Source of the DNA: Limisphaerales bacterium
GTDB taxonomy: Bacteria; Verrucomicrobiota; Verrucomicrobiia; Limisphaerales; UBA11358
Assembly: GCA_003133815.1 (NCBI GenBank)
Contig: PKZR01000395.1
Location: forward strand, 1 to 17,373
Length of the DNA: 17,373 nucleotides
Direction: 5' to 3'
Shown here: piece after piece, positions 8,595 to 15,520 of the stretch
Layout of the letters: each line of letters begins with the position of its first letter
How positions within the stretch are numbered: the stretch's first letter is position 1
Position numbers and translations under genes: made by a program
The notes under the pieces: generated by a model
The model's database searches: none
Seen by the model: only the letters and a program-made list of their open reading frames with translations
What the model was told of the DNA's origin: nothing

Positions 8595-8968
8595 GGCTCT
8601 TCGGTCGGACCGCTTTCAACAGGCGCGGATTTTTCCAGTTCCTCGATGATTTGCAGCACCTTGTTGCCGCGAACAATAGAATCGTCAAAGACAAATTTCA
8701 GCGCGGGCGTGTATTTCAAAATGATGGAGCGCGCCACGAGATTCTGGATGCGCACGCGATGCTCGGTGAGCAATTGAAATCCGCGCTTTTGCTGATCCGC
8801 ATTGCCAAGGATACTGACGAAAACGACGGCGGATTTTAAATCACCGGCCACGTCAACGTCATTGACGGTGATCAATCCCGCGTCGCTGACATGAAATTCG
8901 CGCCGGACGGCCTCGCCGATTTCGCGCTTCAAAAGTTCGCGCACACGTTGGAGTCGGAGACTGGCCAT
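8591..8968 (-). CDS. rbfA: Ribosome-binding factor A (RbfA)
   Basis: RbfA is a small KH-like factor needed for late 30S subunit maturation and 16S rRNA 5'-end processing, and for growth in the cold. The 125-residue length fits the family. Recognisable blocks are the N-terminal RLQRVRELLKREIGEAVRRE (5-24), the central VNDVDVAGDLKSAVVFVSIL, and the C-terminal LKYTPALKFVFDDSIVRGNK, which matches the family's TPxLxFxxDxS signature. It ends in an acidic/proline tail. It lies 68 nt downstream of infB and overlaps the DHH gene by 4 nt. The infB-rbfA neighbourhood is a classical bacterial arrangement. Only a weak A/G-rich stretch precedes the ATG. Confidence 0.96.
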   Translation of the reverse strand: MASLRLQRVRELLKREIGEAVRREFHVSDAGLITVNDVDVAGDLKSAVVFVSILGNADQQKRGFQLLTEHRVRIQNLVARSIILKYTPALKFVFDDSIVRGNKVLQIIEELEKSAPVESGPTEEP

Positions 8969-9036
8969 TTTTCGTTCTTAAAATTGTAAATTGTTGGATC
9001 GCAAATCGTCTTAACGATACAACTATTAAACGCCTG

Positions 9037-11415
9037 TCATAATTTCGCCGCTACTTTTTCAATCGCGTAACATTCAATCGCGTCACCGACCTGGAAATCA
9101 CTGTAGCCTTCAATGCGGATGCCGCATTCCATGCCCGCGCGGACTTCGTTGACCTCGTCCTGAAAGCGGCGCAGCGATTGAAGAATGCCCTCGTAAATCA
9201 CATCTTTGCGGCGGCGCACGCGGACTTTTCCCCTAACGATACGTCCGCTGGAAACCATGCAGCCGGCGACCGGAACGCCTTTTGACAATTCAAAAATCTG
9301 CCGGATTTCCGCCGAGCCGACGACGGTTTCCCTGACGAGCGGGTCAAGCAATCCGGCCATCGCCTCTTTTACCTGGTCGATCAACTCGTAAATGATCGCG
9401 TAAAGTTTGATTTGAACTCCAGCGTGCTTGGCCTTTTCGGCGGCGGTGCTGTCGAGACGCGTGTGAAAACCAAGAATGACCGCGCTCGACGCCGATGCGA
9501 GTGCCACGTCGTTTTCGGTGATCGTGCCGACGTCGCTGTGGATGATTTCAAGCGAAACTTTTTCCGCCTCGATTTTCTTGAGCGCCTCAACGATGGCCTC
9601 GACTGAACCTTGAGTGTCGGCCTTGACGACGACCTTGAGAACCTTGTCCTGATTCGCGGCGAGCGTGGCAAAAAGATTTTCGAGCGTGACCTTTTTGTCC
9701 TCCTGTCCGGCGGCGCGGGCTTCGAGGAAACGCTGCTCAGCCAGTTCACGAGCGGCTTTTTCGTCTTCGACAACAGAAAATTCCAAACCTGCATCCGGCA
9801 CGCCATTTAAACCGAGAACACGGACGGCAACTGACGGCCCGGCTTCCTTGAGCCGCTGGCCTTCTTCGTTGATGAGCGCACGGACGCGACCGTAAAATTC
9901 GCCGCACAAAATAATGTCGCCGAGGTGCAGCGTCCCTTTACGCACCAGCACCGTTGCAGTTGGACCGCCAGGTTCGACTCCGGATTCAATAACGTTGCCC
10001 TTGGCGTTGCGGTCAGGGTTCGCCTTGAGTTCGAGCAAATCAGCCTGGAGCAAAATCATTTCGAGCAGCTTGTCAATGCCCGCTTTGGTCAGCGCGGAAC
10101 ACTCGACGAAAATCGTATCGCCGCCCCAGTCATCGGGAACAAGCCCCTTGTCCTGCAACTGCTGGCGTACCTTCATCGCGTTTGCATTCGGATGGTCAAT
10201 CTTGTTGACCGCGACGAGAATTGGAACCTTGGCGGCTTTCGCATGCGCGAGCGCTTCCAAAGTTTGCGGCATGACGCCGTCATTCGCCGCGACGACGAGT
10301 ACGACGATGTCCGTGACATTCGCTCCGCGTGCGCGCATGGAGCTGAACGCCGCATGGCCGGGCGTGTCGAGAAAAGTGATCTGCGCGAGTTCTTTTTTGC
10401 GTTCTGGATGAGGCACAGAAATCGTGTAAGCGCCGATGTGCTGCGTAATGCCGCCCGATTCGCCGGCGGCTACATTTGCCTTGCGGATGACATCAAGCAG
10501 CGACGTTTTGCCGTGGTCAACGTGGCCCATGATGGTCACGACCGGTGCGCGTGGTTTGAGTGTCTCCAGCTTGTCCTCAATATCGAGATCTATTTTTTTC
10601 TCGACCGCGTGCACGACGCCTGCGCCGCGCTCGCGTTTCTCAACTTCAAACCGGAAACCATATTTTGCACAAAGCTGTTGGGCGATTTTTTCGTCTATCG
10701 CCTGGTTAACGGTTGCGAAAACGCCTAGGCCCATCAAATCGGCGATGACCTTGAACGGCTTTTGCTTCAATTGCGTGGCCAGTTCCCGGACGACAATCGG
10801 CGGCTTGATGACAATGACTTCGCCGGTCGTCGGCGCGACAAATTTTGGCGCTTGTGGTGCGGCTGGCTTCGGCTGTTCTCGTTGATGTGATGGGGATTGG
10901 CGACTATCACGTCCTCCCCGTTGAAATTGCTGGCGCGAATCTCCGCGTTGCGGCGTTCCCGGGCGCGGCGGCGGAAGTTTGACTCCTCTATCACCGCCGC
11001 GCGAAGGGTGCTGGCGCGACGGTGATAACTGAATGAATCCTACTTTCTCACCGACTTTCGGGCCGACGGGTTGTGGGGGCGGCGGTGGCGGCAATTCAAT
11101 TTTTGCCTCTATGATCACGGGTAGTTCCTTGACCTCCGGTTTCGGTTCGGGCGGCGGTGGCGGCGCGGTGATGAGAACTATTTTTTCCTCGACGACTGCG
11201 GGCTTGGGCGGTTCGGGTGCGGGCTTGGGAGCGAGGCGGGCGGCTGCTTCGGGAAAAGTTTTGATCAGTTCTTCTTCGAGCCATTCGGCGCTGATTTTAT
11301 CCAGTGAACTGGACGGAACCTTGGCGGCGGCTATGCCCATGGACTTGGCCTTCTCGATGATTTGCTTGTTCTCGAGGCCGAGCTTTTTCGAAATGTCGTA
11401 AATACGAACGGGCAT
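9037..11415 (-). CDS. infB: Translation initiation factor IF-2 (InfB)
   Basis: IF-2 is the GTPase that brings initiator fMet-tRNA to the 30S subunit and promotes 50S joining. I start it at ATG 11415 (792 residues) because the family typically begins MPVRIYDISKKLG; a TTG at 11427 would add MKIF. A weak GAAGA lies 5 nt ahead of the ATG. The first 55 residues form an IF2_N helical domain. A long proline/charged linker (about 56-190) with PPPPP runs follows, then a second IF2_N-like domain (about 205-255). The G domain shows GHVDHGKT (297-304), DTPGHAAF (350-357) and NKID (404-407). The later IF-2 domains follow, and the protein ends with a domain containing SSGRIVRGKVRVRR and GMECGIRIEGYSDFQVGD. 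It is downstream of nusA (91-nt gap) and upstream of rbfA. ylxR, often found between nusA and infB, is absent. Confidence 0.97.
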   Translation of the reverse strand: MPVRIYDISKKLGLENKQIIEKAKSMGIAAAKVPSSSLDKISAEWLEEELIKTFPEAAARLAPKPAPEPPKPAVVEEKIVLITAPPPPPEPKPEVKELPVIIEAKIELPPPPPPQPVGPKVGEKVGFIQLSPSRQHPSRGGDRGVKLPPPRPGTPQRGDSRQQFQRGGRDSRQSPSHQREQPKPAAPQAPKFVAPTTGEVIVIKPPIVVRELATQLKQKPFKVIADLMGLGVFATVNQAIDEKIAQQLCAKYGFRFEVEKRERGAGVVHAVEKKIDLDIEDKLETLKPRAPVVTIMGHVDHGKTSLLDVIRKANVAAGESGGITQHIGAYTISVPHPERKKELAQITFLDTPGHAAFSSMRARGANVTDIVVLVVAANDGVMPQTLEALAHAKAAKVPILVAVNKIDHPNANAMKVRQQLQDKGLVPDDWGGDTIFVECSALTKAGIDKLLEMILLQADLLELKANPDRNAKGNVIESGVEPGGPTATVLVRKGTLHLGDIILCGEFYGRVRALINEEGQRLKEAGPSVAVRVLGLNGVPDAGLEFSVVEDEKAARELAEQRFLEARAAGQEDKKVTLENLFATLAANQDKVLKVVVKADTQGSVEAIVEALKKIEAEKVSLEIIHSDVGTITENDVALASASSAVILGFHTRLDSTAAEKAKHAGVQIKLYAIIYELIDQVKEAMAGLLDPLVRETVVGSAEIRQIFELSKGVPVAGCMVSSGRIVRGKVRVRRRKDVIYEGILQSLRRFQDEVNEVRAGMECGIRIEGYSDFQVGDAIECYAIEKVAAKL

Positions 11416-11506
11416 AAAAATCTTCAACCATCGCCGGGCAGATTGTGCGTGTGGCCTTCATGGCTAAATCGCGCAAACAAACTTTGTTCCGGCCTGCGTC
11501 ATGCAA

Positions 11507-12787
11507 TCAAGTGTTCACGGGCGTTTCACCGACGTTCAACGTGCGGCGTCCTGCTTCGGCGCGCACAGCTTCCAAAACCGCCGCCGCGTTTTCGCCAATC
11601 TGCGGAATGTCCGCTATGTCGCCGGCTTCCGCCGACAATAAATCTTCGATGCGCGTCAGGCCAGCGTGTACGAGCGCGTCGGCTTGTTCGCGTGAAATCC
11701 CGGGAATCGCGGCAATCGCCTCCACTGCTTCGGCAACTTTTTCATCGAAGCCTTTTGTGACAATGTGTTCCGCGTCAATGTCCACTTCCCAGCCGGTGAG
11801 CTTTGCGGTCAAACGAGCATTCTGTCCACGCTTGCCGATGGCGAGCGACAACTGGTCTTCGCTCACCAAAATTTTCAGGCGTTTTCCGGTCTCGTCTATT
11901 TCAATGCTTTTAAGCTTGGCCGGTTCGAGCGCCTTGGTGACAAAAGTCTTGATGTCGGACGACCACGGAATGACATCCACTTTTTCGTTGTTCAACTCGC
12001 GGACGATGTTTTTCACGCGCTGGCCGCGCATGCCGACGCACGCGCCGACGGGATCCACTTTCGGGTCGCGCGAATAAACCGCCATCTTGGTGCGGAAACC
12101 TGGTTCGCGGGCAATGCCCTTGATCTCAATCGTGCCGTCGTTGATTTCAGAAACTTCTAGCTGGAAAAGCTTGATGATGAAACGCGGGTCGGCGCGGGAC
12201 AAAATGATTTCAGGCCCGTGAGGCCCTTCCTCGACGGCCTTGACATAGCAGCGTATGCGTTCGCCGACCTGATATTCCTCAATGTTGACGCGCTCGCGGT
12301 TTGGCAGCAACGCCTCGTATTTTCCCAAATCCAAAATGACATCGGAACGCTCGAACCGGCGGACCGTGCCGCTGATGATGTCGCCCACGCGGTCTTTGAA
12401 CTCGGCAAAGATCATGGATTTTTCCGCCTGCCGGATTTTTTGCATCAACGCCTGCTTGGCGAACTGTGTCGCGACGCGGCCAAAGCCGGTGGGGGTGACT
12501 TCCTTTTCGAGTTCGTCGCCGACCTGCGCCTCGGGCTTGATGCGCCGGGCGTCAAAGACGGAGATCTGGTCGTGCTGCGAAATGACTTTGTCTGTGACGA
12601 TCAGTTTTGCGAACGCCTTAATGTCGCCGTTTTTCTGGTCTATCTCGACGCGCAATTCGCGCGCCGGGCCGACTGCCTTTTTCGCGGCGGACAGCAGCGC
12701 CTCCTGGACAGCGCCAATCAGGACATCACGGTTGATGCCTTTTTCGCGTTCCCAGAATTCCAAAACTGCTAAAAAATCTGCGTTCAT
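11507..12787 (-). CDS. nusA: Transcription termination/antitermination factor NusA
   Basis: NusA binds RNA polymerase and nascent RNA, modulating pausing, intrinsic and Rho-dependent termination, and antitermination. The 426 residues show the N-terminal RNAP-binding domain (1-130, beginning MNADFLAVLEFWEREKGI), an S1 domain (about 135-200, with GTVRRFERSDVILDLGKYEA), KH1 (about 230-285, DPVGACVGMRGQRVKNI) and KH2 (about 300-345, AIGKRGQNARLTAKLTGW). One C-terminal helix-hairpin-helix module follows (about 355-410, IPGISREQADALVHAG and IPQIGENAA). E. coli NusA (495) has two acidic C-terminal repeats; this one has a single shorter module. The usual upstream neighbour rimP is absent and rho lies immediately upstream instead. 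The leader between rho and nusA holds a candidate promoter and several hairpins, suggesting regulated expression. Confidence 0.97.
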   Translation of the reverse strand: MNADFLAVLEFWEREKGINRDVLIGAVQEALLSAAKKAVGPARELRVEIDQKNGDIKAFAKLIVTDKVISQHDQISVFDARRIKPEAQVGDELEKEVTPTGFGRVATQFAKQALMQKIRQAEKSMIFAEFKDRVGDIISGTVRRFERSDVILDLGKYEALLPNRERVNIEEYQVGERIRCYVKAVEEGPHGPEIILSRADPRFIIKLFQLEVSEINDGTIEIKGIAREPGFRTKMAVYSRDPKVDPVGACVGMRGQRVKNIVRELNNEKVDVIPWSSDIKTFVTKALEPAKLKSIEIDETGKRLKILVSEDQLSLAIGKRGQNARLTAKLTGWEVDIDAEHIVTKGFDEKVAEAVEAIAAIPGISREQADALVHAGLTRIEDLLSAEAGDIADIPQIGENAAAVLEAVRAEAGRRTLNVGETPVNT

Positions 12788-12795
12788 AACTTAAT

Positions 12796-12811
12796 CGCGG
12801 CGCCTGCCGCG
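12796..12811 (-). promoter_or_regulatory. GC-rich hairpin just upstream of the nusA start codon
   Basis: A 6-bp perfect stem (CGCGGC paired with GCCGCG) with a 4-nt loop ends 8 nt before the nusA ATG at 12787. In the mRNA it would occupy the ribosome docking site, and no Shine-Dalgarno sequence is seen there. A role in limiting nusA translation is inference. Confidence 0.4.
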
Positions 12812-12827
12812 TCCGCATCCGGCGAAT

Positions 12828-12860
12828 AAAAAAGCCGGAAGATGTATATCTCCGACTTTT
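12828..12860 (-). terminator. Intrinsic terminator between rho and nusA (rho terminator and/or nusA attenuator)
   Basis: On the minus strand the sequence forms a hairpin with arms AAAAGTCGGAGAT and ATCTTCCGGC and a 4-nt loop, with one mismatch and one bulge. It is followed directly by six T residues (12833-12828) and then TATT. It lies about 100 nt past the rho stop and about 40 nt before nusA. Because a promoter candidate lies between rho and this hairpin, it may act inside the nusA leader as well as ending rho transcripts. The six-base 3' arm element TCCGGC (12839-12834) can alternatively pair with GCCGGA (12823-12818) downstream. Confidence 0.7.
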
Positions 12861-12864
12861 ACAT

Positions 12865-12878
12865 GCTGGCGAACCAGC
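12865..12878 (-). promoter_or_regulatory. UUCG tetraloop hairpin in the rho-nusA intergenic region
   Basis: Minus-strand GCTGG-TTCG-CCAGC forms a 5-bp stem closed by a UUCG loop, an unusually stable RNA tetraloop type. It sits 4 nt upstream of the terminator hairpin and downstream of the candidate nusA promoter, so it would be the first structure in the nusA leader RNA. Its function is unknown. Confidence 0.45.
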
Positions 12879-12901
12879 CACTTTACCATTCTTGACGAAT
12901 A

Positions 12902-12930
12902 AGAATAATTTTTTAACGTCAGTCCGTCAA
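12902..12930 (-). promoter_or_regulatory. Candidate sigma-70 promoter for the nusA-infB operon
   Basis: On the minus strand TTGACG (12930-12925, five of six consensus matches) and TATTCT (12907-12902, four of six) are separated by exactly 17 nt, in an AT-rich stretch starting about 35 nt after the rho stop. Predicted initiation near 12895 gives a leader of about 108 nt that includes the UUCG hairpin, the terminator-like hairpin and the GC hairpin ahead of nusA. Confidence 0.5.
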
Positions 12931-12963
12931 GCTCAAATGAGCCCTGTCAATTCAAGCCTTTCA

Positions 12964-14484
12964 TCAGCCCACGCTCATGCCCAGCAGGAATTCGATGTTG
13001 CTCTTGTTCTTTTTGAGCTTGCCCAAAAGCAGGTCCATCGCCTCGACGGGCGGAACGCCGGTGAGTGCGCGGCGCAGCAAAACAATGCGGCTCAATTCGT
13101 CCGGATGATACAGGAGCTCCTCTTTGCGCGTGCCGGAGCGCTCGATGTTGATGGACGGGAAAATGCGGCGGTCAACCAGAGCGCGGTCCAGATGAACCTC
13201 CATGTTGCCCGTGCCTTTGAACTCTTCAAAGATGACTTCATCCATTCGTGAACCCGTGTCTACGAGTGCCGTCGCCATGATTGTGAGAGAGCCGCCTTCC
13301 TCGATATTTCGCGCCGCGCCGAAAAACCGTTTCGGCTTGTGCAATGCATTGGCGTCCACGCCGCCGGACAAAATTTTGCCGGAGTGCGGCTGCACGGTGT
13401 TGTAGGCGCGCGCAAGGCGCGTGATGGAATCGAGCAGGATCACGACGTCGCGCTTGTGCTCGATCATGCGCTTTGCTTTTTCGATGACCATTTCGGCGAC
13501 CTGCACATGGCGTTCCGGCGGCTCGTCGAACGTGGATGAAATAACTTCCGCGCCTTTGCAGGAGCGTTCCATGTCCGTGACTTCTTCGGGGCGTTCGTCA
13601 ATCAACAGGATGAACAGATAGGTTTCGGGATTATTTTTAAGGATGGCATTCGCCATCTTCTGCATCAAAACCGTCTTGCCCGTGCGCGGCGGCGCGACGA
13701 TTAGTCCGCGCGTGCCCTTGCCTACCGGGCAGACCAAGTCCAGGACGCGCGTGCTCAATTCGTCCGAAGCAGTTTCCAAGATGAACCGCTTGTTCGGGAA
13801 CAGCGGCGTAAGATTGTCGAAATGTGTCTTGTCCTTCGCCTTGTCCGGCTCCTCGCCGTCCACGGCCTCGACCTTGAGCAGCGCAAAGAACTTTTCCTTT
13901 TCCTTCGGCGGACGGATTTGCCCCGCGATCAAGTTGCCCGTCTGCAAATCGAAACGGCGGATTTGCGACGGCGAAATATAAATATCCTCGGGGCAGGGGA
14001 GGTAATTGAAGCTTTGCGACCGCAAAAACCCGAAGCCTTCCGGCAGGATTTCCAGCACGCCCTCTGAGAACAGCACACCAGCGCGTTCGGCGTTCTTTTG
14101 CAGGACATGGAAAATGACCTCGTGCTTGCGCATCGTCCCGAAATTTTCCACGCCCAGTTCCTTCGCCATGCCGTTCAATTCCATCATGCTCATCGCCTGG
14201 AGCTTGGCGATGTTGATGGACGCGGCGATCTTGTCGCGCTGATAACCGCGCCGCTCCTCCGATTTGATGTCGTCGTGGGTTGGCTCGACCGGCGTGGACG
14301 GCGGACGTAAACCGGCGGAACCGGACTGTTCGGGCGCGGCGGCGGGAATTTCCTCGGCTGGCGGCGCAACTGGTGCGGGAGCTGGCGTTGAAGAAGGTGC
14401 AGATACGGGTGCAGGCGCTTCGGCGGCGGGTGCAGCTTCCACCGGCGGTGTCGCTTTGGGCTTTTTGGTATAAACTCTGGGCAT
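12964..14484 (-). CDS. rho: Transcription termination factor Rho
   Basis: Rho is the hexameric RNA helicase/ATPase that ends transcription at Rho-dependent sites. Starting at ATG 14484 (MPRVYTKKPK) gives 506 residues, against 419 in E. coli. The first 80 or so residues are an added low-complexity, Pro/Ala-rich tail (about 11-55) that is probably disordered. The Rho_N helical domain (about 93-135) and the cold-shock-like RNA-binding domain with EGFGFLRS (149-156) follow. The ATPase core has Walker A APPRTGKT (264-271), Walker B VVILLDS (347-353), a Q-loop around SGKILSGGVD (368-377) and an R-loop GTGN (424-427). The frame stays open upstream to 14562, but those residues (MRDGFCDHRR and on) cross an inverted repeat and do not look like Rho, so I reject the longer start. 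Upstream is a divergent unknown gene; downstream is nusA. Confidence 0.97.
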   Translation of the reverse strand: MPRVYTKKPKATPPVEAAPAAEAPAPVSAPSSTPAPAPVAPPAEEIPAAAPEQSGSAGLRPPSTPVEPTHDDIKSEERRGYQRDKIAASINIAKLQAMSMMELNGMAKELGVENFGTMRKHEVIFHVLQKNAERAGVLFSEGVLEILPEGFGFLRSQSFNYLPCPEDIYISPSQIRRFDLQTGNLIAGQIRPPKEKEKFFALLKVEAVDGEEPDKAKDKTHFDNLTPLFPNKRFILETASDELSTRVLDLVCPVGKGTRGLIVAPPRTGKTVLMQKMANAILKNNPETYLFILLIDERPEEVTDMERSCKGAEVISSTFDEPPERHVQVAEMVIEKAKRMIEHKRDVVILLDSITRLARAYNTVQPHSGKILSGGVDANALHKPKRFFGAARNIEEGGSLTIMATALVDTGSRMDEVIFEEFKGTGNMEVHLDRALVDRRIFPSINIERSGTRKEELLYHPDELSRIVLLRRALTGVPPVEAMDLLLGKLKKNKSNIEFLLGMSVG

Positions 14485-14540
14485 AATATAAAATATGATT
14501 TCCGAACTGGCTGGGATTTCGATTGCCTTCCGGCGTCTGT

Positions 14541-14578
14541 GGTCGCAAAAGCCGTCACGCATTGGACGTTTTGCGACC
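14541..14578 (-). promoter_or_regulatory. Long inverted repeat in the rho leader
   Basis: GGTCGCAAAA (14541-14550) and TTTTGCGACC (14569-14578) are perfect complements. GTC/GAC (14554-14556 and 14565-14567) extends the stem inward past an internal loop, leaving an 8-nt apical loop. There is no T-tract after it on either strand, so it is not a standard terminator. It lies 57-94 nt upstream of the rho ATG and could be an RNA leader structure or a protein-binding site. The rest of 14485-14742, the divergent intergenic region, shows no gene and no promoter I trust. Confidence 0.45.
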
Positions 14579-14742
14579 GGATTAGTTCAAAATAGGATTT
14601 CCGCTAAAGCTTCGAGGTCGTCCTCAACACGGTAGGGGAAATATTGCAGTCAGTTCGCGGATAGACTGGAGCAAGCCAGCCACGTTGTCAAATCCGATTT
14701 TTCTTGAGATTTTCCCTCCGGCGGCGCGTAATCGGGAATCGC

Positions 14743-15465
14743 ATGAAAAATTTCCTGGCAGGGTTTGGCGTGGCCGTGTTGATTGCCTGCGCGTTGATTG
14801 TGTTTCAGCAACGCCAGGCACAGGATAAATTGCGCGCGGAAGATGAATCGATGCGCCGGCAAATCGCGCAATTGAAAGCGGACAACGAGAAGCTTTCAAA
14901 CTTCGCCGCCCAGACAAAAAGTTCCCCATCGCTCCCGGACGATCAATTTAATGAATTGCTCAAATTACGCGGCGAGGTTGATGTGCTTCGCAGACAGACA
15001 AATGAACTCGGACAATTACGCGAAGAGAACCGGCAAATGCAAAAAGAATTTACCGACGCATTTAAATCAATGCCCAGCCCCGAACAGGCATTGTTCAATA
15101 AGAGGCGCATTAAAACCGTAAATGCATTGAAGCAGCTAGGGCTCGCAATGAAGGTTTTTGCCGGCGACAACAATGACCAATACGCAACCAATTTTGACCA
15201 GCTTACAAATGAGCTTGGAGGCATTACAAACTTTGGAGACAACATCCCATTGCAATCGTTTGAATTCGTGAATGTCGGATTGGTGAACGATTCAATGCCG
15301 GATACAATAATCTTCCGAGAACAAAACCCACGCCAGAATCTAAATGGAGAATGGGAGCGTGCTTACGGCCTGTCTGATGGCAGTGTGCAGACCATAAAGT
15401 CAGCCGATGGAAATTTTGATGCTTATGAACAGAAGCACATGGTTGCGCCGCCGCCCGGCCAATAA
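14743..15465 (+). CDS. Membrane-anchored coiled-coil protein with a pseudopilin-like C-terminal region, function unknown
   Basis: I do not recognise a named gene. Starting at ATG 14743 the protein has 240 residues. A single hydrophobic segment (about 4-21, NFLAGFGVAVLIACALIVF) acts as an N-terminal anchor. Residues 23-105 are rich in Gln, Glu, Lys, Arg and Leu with heptad-like spacing, a probable coiled coil. Residues 122-225 contain VNALKQLGLAMKVFAGDNND and end with YGLSDGSVQTI. That pattern resembles the globular part of type II secretion G-like or DUF1559-like pseudopilins common in Verrucomicrobiota and Planctomycetota, where LKQIGLA-type and W/Y-x-DG motifs recur. The classical prepilin cleavage site (Gly followed by Phe-Thr-Leu-Ile-Glu) is absent, so it is probably not a processed pilin. 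An in-frame TTG at 14704 would add 13 Arg-rich residues. Base composition is more AT-rich than the next gene. Confidence 0.75.
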   Translation: MKNFLAGFGVAVLIACALIVFQQRQAQDKLRAEDESMRRQIAQLKADNEKLSNFAAQTKSSPSLPDDQFNELLKLRGEVDVLRRQTNELGQLREENRQMQKEFTDAFKSMPSPEQALFNKRRIKTVNALKQLGLAMKVFAGDNNDQYATNFDQLTNELGGITNFGDNIPLQSFEFVNVGLVNDSMPDTIIFREQNPRQNLNGEWERAYGLSDGSVQTIKSADGNFDAYEQKHMVAPPPGQ

Positions 15466-15480
15466 TCCGCCAATTTACAG

Positions 15481-15508
15481 TTGCCACGCGCCAGCGGCTG
15501 ATTAGAGT
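15481..15508 (+). promoter_or_regulatory. Candidate promoter for the secreted-protein gene
   Basis: TTGCCA (15481-15486, five of six consensus matches) and TAGAGT (15503-15508, four of six) are separated by 16 nt. Initiation would fall only about 6 nt before the ATG at 15521, giving an almost leaderless mRNA. No Shine-Dalgarno sequence precedes that ATG, which fits, but the match could be chance. Confidence 0.25.
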
Positions 15509-15520
15509 GTCCACGTTCAA

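Noticed and set aside
12820..12900. Possible tRNA or tRNA-like element between rho and nusA
   Set aside because: The two hairpins and the GGTTCG string looked tRNA-like, but there is no acceptor stem, D-arm or proper anticodon arm; a terminator plus UUCG hairpin explains them.
14485..14562. 26-residue N-terminal extension of Rho from 14562
   Set aside because: It crosses the inverted repeat, has no Rho-like content, and the ATG at 14484 is a better start.
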